Assembly (NCBI RefSeq): GCF_002835665.1
Contig: NZ_PIZV01000012.1
Coordinates: 1 to 64,000 of the forward strand
Reading direction: 5' to 3'
Length of the DNA: 64,000 bases
Source: Chryseobacterium sp. PMSZPI
GTDB lineage: Bacteria > Bacteroidota > Bacteroidia > Flavobacteriales > Weeksellaceae
Shown: positions 26,700 through 35,580 of the stretch, one piece after another
Numbering within the stretch: position 1 is the first letter of the stretch
How the letters are laid out: the number at the start of each line of letters is the position of its first letter
Notes under the pieces: generated by a model
The model's database searches: none
Told to the model about the DNA's origin: nothing
Seen by the model: the letters and a program-made list of their open reading frames with translations, nothing else
Position numbers and translations under genes: made by a program

Positions 26700-28160
26700 A
26701 TGAAGAACTTAAAACCTTTATTAATTTCATCTCTATTCACATTAACAACATCGTTATACGCACAAACCTGCGACTGTACAAAAAACTTCGAATGGGTTAA
26801 AAAAACTTTTGAAGAAAATGATGCCGGTTATGAATATGCTTTAAAACAAAAAGGAAAGCAAACCTACGAAGACCACAATAAAAGAACTGCCGAAAAAGTA
26901 AAAACTGCTAAAACATTCACGGAATGTGGACCTATTCTCTATGATTGGCTAGCTTTCTTCCGCCCCGGACACATTGCCATAAGACCTATCGAGAAAGAGA
27001 AGGCACAGCAGGATAATCCTAATCAAAAATCTGAAAACTTATATTCTAACTGGGAAACTTTTCCCATAGAAACCCAAGATTTTAAAAACTATTTGGACAA
27101 AAAGAAGACCTCTGATTATGAAGGTATCTGGGAAACGACTCCTTATAAAATAGGAATTAAGAAAAAAGGAGATCAATACATAGGATTTATTATAGAATCG
27201 GGAGCTGAAACCTGGACTAAAGGACAGGTAAAGCTCAAGATAGATTTCTCTAATGGTAAGTCCAATGGTGTTTTTTATATGCGCGACCATTCTGCCGCAG
27301 AAACAAAAGAAATCACATTAACCGGAAAAAATCATTTACAAATCGGAGACTTCAGCCTTTCAAGGGTTTATCCGAAAATTGAGGATGATCCTAAATATGT
27401 CCAATATTATAAATCATTAGGCGCCAGCAAACCCTATATAGAAAAGCTCAACAAAACCACATTATATTTCAGAGTTCCCTCTTTTCAGGCTTCGGAAAAA
27501 CAAAAAATTGACAGTGTAATTGTTTCCAACAGAGAAAAAATTCTTTCTACTGAAAACCTTATCATCGATATTAGGAACGGGACGGGAGGAAGCGATTCCA
27601 GCTATAATCAAATTCTACCATTGATTTATACCAACCCCATCAGAACGGTAGGAGTAGAATATTTATCCACCAAATTAAATAACCAAAGAATGATAGACTT
27701 CATCAATAAACCAGAATATGGATTTAATGAAGAAAATAAAAAATGGGCAAAGGCATCATTTGATAAATTGGAAAAAGAACAGGGAAAGTTTGTAAACCTT
27801 AATGAAAATGTAGTGAGCATTACGAAATATGATACCGTTTATCCTTATCCAAAAAATGTAGGAATCATCATCAACCAACGAAATGGAAGTACAGACGAGC
27901 AGTTTTTATTGGCAGCCAAGCAAAGTAGAAAAGTAAAGCTATTCGGAACAACAACTTTTGGTGTCCTGGATGTTTCAAATATGTATTTTGTTCCTTCACC
28001 TTGTAACGAATTTCAGTTGGGATACGCTCTTTCAAGAAGTATGCGAATCCCTGATTTTACCATTGATGAAAAAGGATTACAGCCTGATTTTTATTTAGAC
28101 AGAAGCATTCCACTATCCGAATGGACTGAGTATGTAAATACGGTATTGAATGGAAAATAA
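26700..28160 (+). CDS. Exported S41 family peptidase
   Basis: A 486-residue exported protein. Signal peptide cuts after SLYA (about residue 21); mature CDCTKNFEWVKKTFEEND is typical of this Bacteroidota subgroup. The peptidase core has NLIIDIRNGTGGSDSSY and VGIIINQRNGSTDEQFLLAAKQSRKVKLFG. Ser397 occupies the nucleophile place of tail-specific proteases. The general-base Lys expected 25 residues later is Val422 (TTTFGVLD), as in Tricorn-like members that use another base. No PDZ domain is visible. Substrate unknown. Confidence 0.88.
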   Translation: MKNLKPLLISSLFTLTTSLYAQTCDCTKNFEWVKKTFEENDAGYEYALKQKGKQTYEDHNKRTAEKVKTAKTFTECGPILYDWLAFFRPGHIAIRPIEKEKAQQDNPNQKSENLYSNWETFPIETQDFKNYLDKKKTSDYEGIWETTPYKIGIKKKGDQYIGFIIESGAETWTKGQVKLKIDFSNGKSNGVFYMRDHSAAETKEITLTGKNHLQIGDFSLSRVYPKIEDDPKYVQYYKSLGASKPYIEKLNKTTLYFRVPSFQASEKQKIDSVIVSNREKILSTENLIIDIRNGTGGSDSSYNQILPLIYTNPIRTVGVEYLSTKLNNQRMIDFINKPEYGFNEENKKWAKASFDKLEKEQGKFVNLNENVVSITKYDTVYPYPKNVGIIINQRNGSTDEQFLLAAKQSRKVKLFGTTTFGVLDVSNMYFVPSPCNEFQLGYALSRSMRIPDFTIDEKGLQPDFYLDRSIPLSEWTEYVNTVLNGK

Positions 28161-28228
28161 AAGCTTTGGAAAACCAATAATTTTAATGAATAAACCGCTC
28201 AAAGGTATTTTGAAAAATCTATAAAAAC

Positions 28229-28260
28229 AAAAATCCCTTTCATTGCTGAAAGGGATTTGT
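28229..28260 (-). terminator. Terminator of gcvP, may also serve the S41 gene
   Basis: A perfect 12-bp stem (AAATCCCTTTCA/TGAAAGGGATTT) with TTGC loop lies between the convergent genes. The minus strand has the better T-run (TTTTTGTTTTT). Confidence 0.85.
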
Positions 28261-28281
28261 TATATCTGGAAAAACTTCTAA

Positions 28282-31140
28282 TTACATATAAGCTTCAATC
28301 GGCTCACAAGTACATACTAAGTTTCTGTCTCCGTAAGCTTCATCAATTCTTGATACAGAAGCAAAGAATTTGTGATCTCTTACCCACTCTAGCGGATAAG
28401 CTGCTTTCTCTCTGCTGTATGGTTTATCCCAAGAATCAGAGATTACCAGTTGTTCTGTGTGAGGTGCATTTTTCAATACATTGTTTGCAGCATCAACTTC
28501 TCCGTTTGCGATTTCATCGATTTCTTTTTTGATAGAGATTAATGCTTCAGCAAAACGATCGATTTCAGATTTACTTTCAGACTCTGTAGGCTCAATCATC
28601 AATGTTCCTGCAACTGGGAAAGAAACTGTAGGCGCATGGAAACCGTAATCCATCAATCTTTTAGCAACATCAGCTACTTCAATTCCTAAAGATTTGAATT
28701 GACGGAAGTCTACGATACATTCGTGAGCCACTCTTCCATTCTCGTTTGAATATAAAATCGGGAAATGCTCAGCTAAAACTTCTTTAAGGTAGTTGGCATT
28801 CATGATCGCATGTCCTGTAGCCTTTTTAAGACCTTCAGTTCCTAACATTTTAATGTAAGCATAAGAAATGTTAAGGATCAATCCTGAACCATAAGGTGCT
28901 GCAGAAATACCATCAATAGCTTCTTTAGCTCCCACTTTGATATTTGCGTTAGAAGGAAGGAAAGGTACTAAGTGCTTCGCAACACAGATTGGACCTACTC
29001 CGGGACCTCCACCTCCGTGAGGAATGGCAAATGTTTTATGAAGGTTTAAGTGGCAAACGTCTGCTCCAATGTTTCCAGGACTTGTAAATCCTACCTGAGC
29101 GTTCATGTTGGCACCATCCATATATACCTGTCCCCCATGCTCGTGGATCAGATTGGTAATTTCTTTGATATTCGCATCAAAGAATCCATAAGTAGACGGA
29201 TAAGTAATCATTACAGCTGATAAATTTGCTGAATGTTGTTCTGTTTTCGCTTTAAGATCTTCGAAGTCGATTTCCCCATTTTCAAGGTTTTTCACCACTA
29301 CGATTTTCATTCCTGCCATTGCAGCAGAAGCCGGGTTTGTTCCGTGTGCAGATTGTGGAATCAATACTACATTTCTGTGGTGATCGCCTCTTGAAATATG
29401 GTATTCTCTGATCACCATTAATCCTGCATATTCTCCCTGAGCTCCGGAGTTTGGCTGTAATGAAGTTCCTGCAAAACCTGTGATGGTAGCAAGATCTTTT
29501 TCAAGCTCAGCTATCATTTGCTGATATCCTCCTGCCTGATCTACCGGTACGAATGGGTGTACACTTCCCCAATCTGCCCATGAAAGTGGTAACATTTCTG
29601 TAGCTGCGTTCAGTTTCATTGTACAAGATCCTAAAGAAATCATCGAATGAGTCAATGATAAATCTTTTCTCTCCAGACGCTTGATGTAACGCATCAATTC
29701 TGTTTCTGTATGATATTTGTTGAATACTTGTTCCGTAAGAATTTCGTCTTTTCTTAAGTTTTCCTCAGGAATACTGTATCCTTCTTTGATTTCTAATTTG
29801 AAAGTCTGCTTATCTTTAAATTGAGCAAAAGAAGCCATCAGATAATTTAATTTATCTAATGTTGTGCTTTCGTTGATTGCTACACTCACTACTCCTTCTG
29901 TAAAGTAGTTAAGGTTGAGTTTGTGATCCTGCATCATTCTCATCAATCTTCCTTTCTCATCCTCGCTCATGATAATTTTTACCGTATCGAAGATCGGCTC
30001 TTCTGCAGTCTCATATCCTAAAGCTTCAAGACCATTCTTCAAAGCATTTGCTTTAAAGTGGATCTGATCAGCAATATAATTTAATCCTTTTGGACCGTGG
30101 TATACAGCGTACATTCCTGCCATTACTGCCAAAAGAACCTGAGCTGTACAAATATTGGACGTTGCTTTTTCTCTCTTAATGTGTTGCTCTCTTGTTTGCA
30201 AAGCCATTCTTAATGCACGTTTTCCGTACATATCCTGAGAAACTCCGATGATTCTTCCCGGGATATCTCTTTTATAATCTTCTCTACAAGCAAAGAATGC
30301 TGCGTGAGGGCCTCCATATCCTAATGGAATACCAAATCTTTGTGTTGTTCCTACAGCACAGTCAGCACCCATTTCAGCAGGAGACTTCAGTTTTACCAAA
30401 GCCATTGGATCACAAGCTACTGCTACCTGAAGGTCAAGTTTTTTATATTCTACAATATCTTCAGTATAATCTAATACAATCCCGTTTTTCCCCGGATATT
30501 GTAATAAAACTCCATAATAAGAAGCATCAAACTGGTGAGTTTTATGATCTCCTACCACGACTTCAATTCCTAATCCTTCTGCTTTCGTTTTTAATACAGA
30601 AACGGTTTGAGGTAATACAAGGTCAGAAATGAAGAATTTGTTGGCATCAGCTTTCTTCTGGTCTTTAGTCCTGTTATTGAAGAACATGTGCATTGCTTCA
30701 GCTGCTGCAGTAGATTCATCCAATAGGGAAGCATTAGCCAGGGCAAACCCTGTAAGGTCACACACCACAGTCTGGAAATTAAGAAGAGCTTCTAACCTTC
30801 CTTGTGCTATTTCCGCCTGGTATGGAGTATATGCCGTATACCAGCTAGGATTTTCAAAGATATTTCTCTGAATTGCTGATGGCAAAAGTGTATTATGGTA
30901 TCCAAACCCGATATAACTCGTATAATCAACATTCTTTGATGCCAATTCTTTTGAGTGGTTCAGCATTTCGTATTCCGAAAGTGGTTCTGAGATCTCAAGG
31001 TCTTTTTCTAGGCGGATAGAAGAAGGGATGGTTTGAGAAATTAACTCCTCAATACTAGAAACGCCAAGTTTTTCCAACATCGCCTGTTTATCGGCTTCAT
31101 TAAGGGAAATGTGACGGCTCACAAACTGTTCTGTATTCAT
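28282..31140 (-). CDS. gcvP: Glycine dehydrogenase (decarboxylating), P-protein
   Basis: A 952-residue fused P-protein of the glycine cleavage system. It decarboxylates glycine with PLP and passes the aminomethyl group to lipoylated H-protein. Lys702 in NLHKTFAIPHGGGGPG is the PLP lysine. The N-terminal half (SYIGFGYHNTLLPSAIQRN, TPYQAEIAQGRLEALLNFQT) and the C-terminal half both match. The length is standard for the one-chain form. gcvT and gcvH are not nearby, and no glycine riboswitch was seen in the 490 bp upstream. Confidence 0.98.
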   Translation of the reverse strand: MNTEQFVSRHISLNEADKQAMLEKLGVSSIEELISQTIPSSIRLEKDLEISEPLSEYEMLNHSKELASKNVDYTSYIGFGYHNTLLPSAIQRNIFENPSWYTAYTPYQAEIAQGRLEALLNFQTVVCDLTGFALANASLLDESTAAAEAMHMFFNNRTKDQKKADANKFFISDLVLPQTVSVLKTKAEGLGIEVVVGDHKTHQFDASYYGVLLQYPGKNGIVLDYTEDIVEYKKLDLQVAVACDPMALVKLKSPAEMGADCAVGTTQRFGIPLGYGGPHAAFFACREDYKRDIPGRIIGVSQDMYGKRALRMALQTREQHIKREKATSNICTAQVLLAVMAGMYAVYHGPKGLNYIADQIHFKANALKNGLEALGYETAEEPIFDTVKIIMSEDEKGRLMRMMQDHKLNLNYFTEGVVSVAINESTTLDKLNYLMASFAQFKDKQTFKLEIKEGYSIPEENLRKDEILTEQVFNKYHTETELMRYIKRLERKDLSLTHSMISLGSCTMKLNAATEMLPLSWADWGSVHPFVPVDQAGGYQQMIAELEKDLATITGFAGTSLQPNSGAQGEYAGLMVIREYHISRGDHHRNVVLIPQSAHGTNPASAAMAGMKIVVVKNLENGEIDFEDLKAKTEQHSANLSAVMITYPSTYGFFDANIKEITNLIHEHGGQVYMDGANMNAQVGFTSPGNIGADVCHLNLHKTFAIPHGGGGPGVGPICVAKHLVPFLPSNANIKVGAKEAIDGISAAPYGSGLILNISYAYIKMLGTEGLKKATGHAIMNANYLKEVLAEHFPILYSNENGRVAHECIVDFRQFKSLGIEVADVAKRLMDYGFHAPTVSFPVAGTLMIEPTESESKSEIDRFAEALISIKKEIDEIANGEVDAANNVLKNAPHTEQLVISDSWDKPYSREKAAYPLEWVRDHKFFASVSRIDEAYGDRNLVCTCEPIEAYM

Positions 31141-31434
31141 TTTTATTTATTAGATTTTGTTTGTAAAAAGATGGGTAAAATTACAATTTTTTGCACGATT
31201 GTACAACAGCATAAAATTGATATAAGTCAAAGAAATACATGCCTTTTTCAAAACACTTATCTCTTCATAAACATCTGTTAAAATTTAATTTATTTAAAAC
31301 AACAATTACATTGATTTCATAAACAATACTCAATAATATATAATATTTATTACTAATTAAACAGCAGTACACTAGTTTAAAATATTAAAATACTTTCAAT
31401 TTAATTAAAAATATTATAAAAATTGATTCTAAAA
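31141..31434. other. Divergent intergenic region between gcvP and porin genes
   Basis: Very AT-rich with no coding frame. It should hold the gcvP promoter on the minus strand, but I found no clean TAnnTTTG match there. No riboswitch fold was recognised. Confidence 0.5.
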
Positions 31435-31442
31435 TAATTTTG
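31435..31442 (+). promoter_or_regulatory. -7 element of porin gene (TAATTTTG), long A-rich leader
   Basis: A TAnnTTTG match 197 bp before the start codon. It implies a leader of about 180-190 nt that is rich in A and C and almost free of G near the start codon. A closer promoter cannot be excluded. Confidence 0.4.
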
Positions 31443-31631
31443 TAGCTTCACTTCACATTTAAGAGATTAAAGTCAAAACAGAGAAAAATTCAATCTTTAA
31501 AAACACACTTAACTTTAAAATAAATCAATAGAAACTAAAGAAAGAAAAAAATCAATAAAAAAACTAATAACATAAACAAATGCCTATGAGAATATAATTG
31601 AAACACAACAACAAAAGACACAACACACACG

Positions 31632-32804
31632 ATGAAGAACGCACATACAAGGTTTGTAGCCTTAATAGTCTCTGCCTTGATTTCTCATGCCAAAGTTTCA
31701 GCACAGGTTACCCTCACCTCCATTAAAACTGAAAATCAAACTGATTGGGACCTCTATGCAAAAGGGTTCGTACAAACTGATTTCATGATAGATTTTCAGG
31801 ATATGAAAATGAAAGACGGTTTTATCACCCACTCAATAGAAATCCCTCAACACAATGCAGTAAGCACCAATTTCAGTATAAAACAATCACAGCTAGGATT
31901 AGGAATAAAACAAAAAACAGGAACCGGTTTATCTGCTTATGTAGAAGTAGACTTCTATGGTCCGAACGGAACTACCGCTCCACGCCTTAGACACGGATAT
32001 ATACAGTGGAATAAATGGCTTATCGGGCAAACCTGGGGTAATTTTTCCGATCTTGAAATTGTTCCTAATATATTTGACTTTGTTCCTCCTAACGGAATGA
32101 TTTTCACCCGAAGAATTCAGCTTAGATATACTACTCCTATTTCTGCAAAAGAAACGTTATCAGTTTCCATGGAAGATCCTAATATCCCGAGCATCACTCT
32201 TCCAACTGATTCATTAAACTGGAAAAAAAGAGCTACAATTCCAACATTTACAGCAATGTATCGATATGGAAATGATAAAAGCTATATCAAAGCAGGAGGT
32301 ATTCTGACACCCATAAGCTACGACACAAGATCTCGTACACAAGATCCGTATAAAGTCCGTACCATGATGGGCTGGGGCGCAATGGTTTCCGGAAAACTGT
32401 ATCTTGACAACCATAATATCGTAAGCCTGCAAAGTTCTTTCGGAAAAGGGTTTGAAACGAATAATACAGATTTAAACAATGAAAAATATGATGCTGTACC
32501 CGATCCTCATGACGGAAACCGGCTAAAAACATTACAAATGTTCAACATCATTGGTATCTATGAGCATTGGTGGACTCCTAAATGGAGCTCAGTGGCTTTC
32601 ATCAGCCATTCCAGTATAGGAAATGAAGATTTTATTGTAAAAGATATGACGAAAAACTTTCAACACATCGGAATGAATATCGCTTTTCATCCCTACAAAA
32701 AAGTGAGAACCGGAATAGAAACCACTTATGGAAGAAGACAGAATTTTGCCAACCAGGAGGCACATGCATGGAGAATTCAGTGGTCTACTTCTCTCAGTTT
32801 TTAG
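31632..32804 (+). CDS. DcaP-like trimeric porin
   Basis: A 390-residue outer-membrane protein. Signal peptide at residues 1-24 (cut after VSA). The mature part starts VTLTSIKTENQTDWDLYAKGFVQTDFMIDFQ. The block LRHGYIQWNKWLIGQTWGNFSDLEIVPNIFDF is the hallmark of the DcaP-like family. The chain ends in WSTSLSF with the terminal Phe of barrel proteins. Relatives form trimeric channels for small, often dicarboxylic, anions; the substrate here is unknown. It is divergent from gcvP and followed by a small Cys-rich gene. Confidence 0.88.
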   Translation: MKNAHTRFVALIVSALISHAKVSAQVTLTSIKTENQTDWDLYAKGFVQTDFMIDFQDMKMKDGFITHSIEIPQHNAVSTNFSIKQSQLGLGIKQKTGTGLSAYVEVDFYGPNGTTAPRLRHGYIQWNKWLIGQTWGNFSDLEIVPNIFDFVPPNGMIFTRRIQLRYTTPISAKETLSVSMEDPNIPSITLPTDSLNWKKRATIPTFTAMYRYGNDKSYIKAGGILTPISYDTRSRTQDPYKVRTMMGWGAMVSGKLYLDNHNIVSLQSSFGKGFETNNTDLNNEKYDAVPDPHDGNRLKTLQMFNIIGIYEHWWTPKWSSVAFISHSSIGNEDFIVKDMTKNFQHIGMNIAFHPYKKVRTGIETTYGRRQNFANQEAHAWRIQWSTSLSF

Positions 32805-32898
32805 AAGCATTTGGAAACAAAAAATAAATGTGGGACTGCTATTGATCAGGTTTTAAGAATTTTATGAAATTTTATTAATTATATTTATTCTAAATTAA

Positions 32899-32906
32899 TA
32901 TATTTG
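32899..32906 (+). promoter_or_regulatory. -7 element directly before a start codon (TATATTTG)
   Basis: TATATTTG matches TAnnTTTG and ends only four bases before the ATG at 32911. If used, the transcript would start at or near the start codon. Confidence 0.4.
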
Positions 32907-32910
32907 CAGT

Positions 32911-33063
32911 ATGAATATGATTACACCGTTTAAAGTTCCGCCTTTAACTCCTGTCTATGCCTTCAACAATGAAGAAATGTTTTGTGAAAAGAAATCATGC
33001 TGCAAAAAGTTCAAGAAAGGGAAAAGATGCAAAAAATGTCCCGGAAGAAAGAAAATGGCTTAG
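32911..33063 (+). CDS. Small Cys/Lys-rich protein
   Basis: A 50-residue protein. The first half is MNMITPFKVPPLTPVYAFNN; the second is basic with Cys pairs (FCEKKSCCKKFKK, RCKKCPGRKK). The five Cys at spacings Cx5CC and CxxC could bind a metal, or the basic tail could bind nucleic acid. No signal peptide. It ends one base from the stop of the convergent J-domain gene. The coding pattern and the promoter match support a real gene; function unknown. Confidence 0.65.
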   Translation: MNMITPFKVPPLTPVYAFNNEEMFCEKKSCCKKFKKGKRCKKCPGRKKMA

Positions 33064-33064
33064 A

Positions 33065-33712
33065 TTAATTTAGGGATTTTATAAGTATATAGAGAGCTAT
33101 TGCCAATATAATAATCCCCCAAAGCAACATCATAATTTTAGGTTGACCGTACTTATTCACTACTGTTTTAGGTTGTGGCTTGAACATTTCTTCCACTGTA
33201 TTTTTGAATTTCTCGGAATCATTTTCAAAAACCTCAGTAATGGTAATCCCCTGTACAACGGTCTTATGCAACAATGAATTGGTGGCATGAAGCAAAAGCT
33301 GGAATTTTCCGTCTTTAAATTCCGTAATTTTAAAAATCCTCTCACCATAAGGTTTTTCTAACCCAAATGGTAATACTTTCACGACATCAGCGTTACTCGT
33401 TTGCCAGTTGATGATAATCTCCTCTCCTTTTTTCGCATGAATTTTATTCGCCGTAAAAGTTTTGATAGCAGGCGGAATATTATATCTGAAACTTCGCTGG
33501 TGACTTTCTAAATTCTGATCATAGGTACGTCTCCTACCCGGATCACTCAATGTTTCATAAGCCTCCTGAATTTCACGGAACCGATCGGCAAAGAAATTAT
33601 CATTTTCATTTTTATCGGGATGGTATTTTAAAGAAAGTTTTCGATAAGCTTTTTTGATGTCTTCTTCCGAAGCATCCTGAGAAATACCGAGAAAATAGTA
33701 GTAGTCTTTCAT
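33065..33712 (-). CDS. J-domain protein with C-terminal membrane anchor
   Basis: A 215-residue protein. I take [10 protein letters not shown] as the start (33712) since it opens the J-domain; an ATG four codons earlier is possible. The J-domain (residues 1-65) keeps HPD at 31-33, the motif that stimulates Hsp70 ATPase. A middle beta-rich region ([24 protein letters not shown]) looks like an Ig-type fold. A single C-terminal helix ([19 protein letters not shown]) makes it tail-anchored. It lacks the G/F, zinc-finger and client domains of DnaJ, so it likely recruits DnaK to the membrane (inference). Confidence 0.88.
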   Translation of the reverse strand: MKDYYYFLGISQDASEEDIKKAYRKLSLKYHPDKNENDNFFADRFREIQEAYETLSDPGRRRTYDQNLESHQRSFRYNIPPAIKTFTANKIHAKKGEEIIINWQTSNADVVKVLPFGLEKPYGERIFKITEFKDGKFQLLLHATNSLLHKTVVQGITITEVFENDSEKFKNTVEEMFKPQPKTVVNKYGQPKIMMLLWGIIILAIALYILIKSLN

Positions 33713-33847
33713 TGAGCAATACAAAAATAAGGATTTATTTCTCTTCGTGTTCGATGTTCATGGTAAAACTTTGTTAGAAAAACAAATCAAAAAGCCATTA
33801 CAAATCAAAGATAAAATAGATATTTCAATGATACTTTTATCGTTCCA

Positions 33848-33880
33848 AGCACAGCCTGAAGGTCTTCGAACGTAGTTCAA
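33848..33880 (+). repeat. Dispersed repeat copy A (REP-like)
   Basis: Matches the reverse complement of 36487-36519 at 29 of 33 positions by hand count. It lies in the 363-bp gene-free gap 33725-34088, which otherwise shows degenerate AT-rich sequence and no gene. Confidence 0.6.
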
Positions 33881-34088
33881 CCTGAAATCCCTAGATATTG
33901 TTTCCCACTGATTTCACAGATCACCCAGATATTGGGAAAAACTTACATCATGTTGATATCAAAAAATTAATTAGAAATCTTTTTTATAATTGCCATGTGA
34001 ATACACTCATAAAAATTCATGAATTTGTGTCAAAAAAAACGAACGCATCTTAAAAATCTGTGGTTTTCTTGTTTTTTATAATAACAAC

Positions 34089-34730
34089 TTACTTACGAGA
34101 GATCCAATCTTTAACAGGAACTATCCAAGCATCAAGAGCTTTGAATAAAAATCCGTGATTCATTCCCGTAGCAAGCTCAATTTCTTTGAAATCTTTAATA
34201 TCAGACCTGATGAACCTTTGTTCTTGCGACAGCGAAACATGTCCGTCATCCGATTTTTCAGTTATGGAAAGGATTTTTCCATAAAGCCTGAAGTTGTTAT
34301 CTTTCTCCAAAGAATCATCTTTAAAACTCGCACCAATAAATACAAATTTTAATTGTGGATTTTTTTCATAATATGAAACATACTGAGCAATATAGCCCCC
34401 CTGAGATGTACCCACAACTGTAATATGTTCTGCCGGAATACCTTTTTTCATCAGACTGTCAATCTGTTTCTTCACCTTCTCAGCATAAACCGAAGGTTCT
34501 GTGCCGGCTTTCCTTTTCTCGGAAATCACAATTGTATTGTTATCTCTTAACCGATCTAATACTTCTTCGTATTCTGCAGTGCCATATTTAGGATGTTTTT
34601 CTTGTAAAGAATGTTCTTCCAAAAATTTATTATGCAAAAAGAAAATATATTGTTTTTGCTGAGTCCTTTGCCCAAAAACAAAGATTGAAAAAAGTAATAG
34701 AAATAGACTAACAATATTCTTAGAAAACAT
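34089..34730 (-). CDS. Exported alpha/beta hydrolase
   Basis: A 213-residue exported hydrolase. The start at 34730 (MFSKNIVSLFLLLFSIFVFGQ) gives a clean signal peptide; the ATG at 34754 adds eight polar residues. Ser109 sits in the nucleophile elbow GTSQGGYIAQY, and the catalytic His is probably in ATGMNHGFLF. The lid region is small. Substrate unknown; it is likely periplasmic. It reads as a single gene after the GC-rich hairpin at 34819-34861. Confidence 0.82.
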   Translation of the reverse strand: MFSKNIVSLFLLLFSIFVFGQRTQQKQYIFFLHNKFLEEHSLQEKHPKYGTAEYEEVLDRLRDNNTIVISEKRKAGTEPSVYAEKVKKQIDSLMKKGIPAEHITVVGTSQGGYIAQYVSYYEKNPQLKFVFIGASFKDDSLEKDNNFRLYGKILSITEKSDDGHVSLSQEQRFIRSDIKDFKEIELATGMNHGFLFKALDAWIVPVKDWISRK

Positions 34731-34818
34731 AGGTTTATCAGGATTTAAAGACAAATTTAATATTTAAAATAATGGAAATGTCTTTCGTTTTCGAAAAATG
34801 TCATTCTTTTGAATAAGA

Positions 34819-34861
34819 AAATTCCGGCTCGGGGGAAGCGAAGCTTCCCGAGCCGGAATTT
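34819..34861. repeat. GC-rich hairpin closing the sigma-factor operon
   Basis: AAATTCCGGCTCGGG (34819-34833) pairs exactly with CCCGAGCCGGAATTT (34847-34861). Inside, AAGC-GAA-GCTT forms a second stem after a two-base bulge. It stands 28 bp past the stop of the last operon gene. Like 15787-15819 it is far more GC-rich than its surroundings and lacks a T-run on the minus strand. Confidence 0.85.
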
Positions 34862-34889
34862 AACAATTTCAATGAGTTTTGTCTATTTC

Positions 34890-35147
34890 TTATGCTTCGC
34901 AGATATTATCTTTTCTGCAGCATTTTGATGCAAATTCTTTTTTGAATTTTCCTTTCAGCTCCTGATAATCATCTTCATTCATTTCCCTGATTTTATCGGC
35001 TAATCCGAAAGGTGATTTTTCTTTAATTCCATATTCATCAAAAATACCTTTGATAAATCTTTTTCTTTGTGCGGCTTTTTTAGCGATTAAAGCTACCCCC
35101 ACAACGGCTAGTGCTCCCAGAGCTCCTTTTAATGCTGAATTTTTCAT
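34890..35147 (-). CDS. Small membrane-anchored protein of ECF operon
   Basis: An 85-residue protein. One hydrophobic helix (residues 7-23, ALKGALGALAVVGVALIA) is followed by a basic stretch and a charged helical tail. The tail holds KFKKEFASKC (67-76), the same KFK-x5-KC spacing as in the next upstream gene. No family recognised. It is third in the sigma-factor unit, 89 bp after the previous gene. It may sense or relay an envelope signal, which is inference from position only. Confidence 0.7.
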   Translation of the reverse strand: MKNSALKGALGALAVVGVALIAKKAAQRKRFIKGIFDEYGIKEKSPFGLADKIREMNEDDYQELKGKFKKEFASKCCRKDNICEA

Positions 35148-35236
35148 TTTTCTAATTTTAAATTTTACTACTTCTTGTTTTTTATATAGACGAATGAATT
35201 TTAATTTTACTTTACTACTTCTTTAAAATTTTTAAA

Positions 35237-35569
35237 TTATTCGTTATTTCTATTGAAGAATCCTCCTGAACATTTATTTCTCCAAACTTCTTTGAATTTT
35301 TCTCTTTCCTCAGGAGACCAGCTTTCCATTTTCTGTCTCATCTTTCTCTCCTTGAAATCTTTCATTCCTTTACCGAAATGAAATCCTCCGAAAAGAATTT
35401 TACTTAAAACCAGGATTCCCATTGCCTGCCAAAACGAGATAGCCTTTACTCCTAAAACTTCCGGAAGAAGACTGTTCCAAAGCAACATTACAATCCATGT
35501 AACAGCTGCTAAGATCAACGGCGGACATAACAATAAAAAAATCCAGCCTTTTTTGTGTTTATGATTCAT
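35237..35569 (-). CDS. Two-helix membrane protein of ECF operon
   Basis: A 110-residue protein with two membrane helices (about residues 8-31 and 45-62), then a charged cytoplasmic tail. The tail includes SPEEREKFKEVWRNKCSGGFF, in which KFKEVWRNKC lies at 91-100. It starts 11 bp after the sigma-factor stop, so it is in the same operon. The position is where an anti-sigma factor is often found, but no zinc-binding anti-sigma motif is present. Confidence 0.75.
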   Translation of the reverse strand: MNHKHKKGWIFLLLCPPLILAAVTWIVMLLWNSLLPEVLGVKAISFWQAMGILVLSKILFGGFHFGKGMKDFKERKMRQKMESWSPEEREKFKEVWRNKCSGGFFNRNNE

Positions 35570-35580
35570 AATTTCTTTTT

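Noticed and set aside
31141..31434. Glycine riboswitch upstream of gcvP
   Set aside because: No conserved glycine aptamer core was found in this AT-rich stretch.
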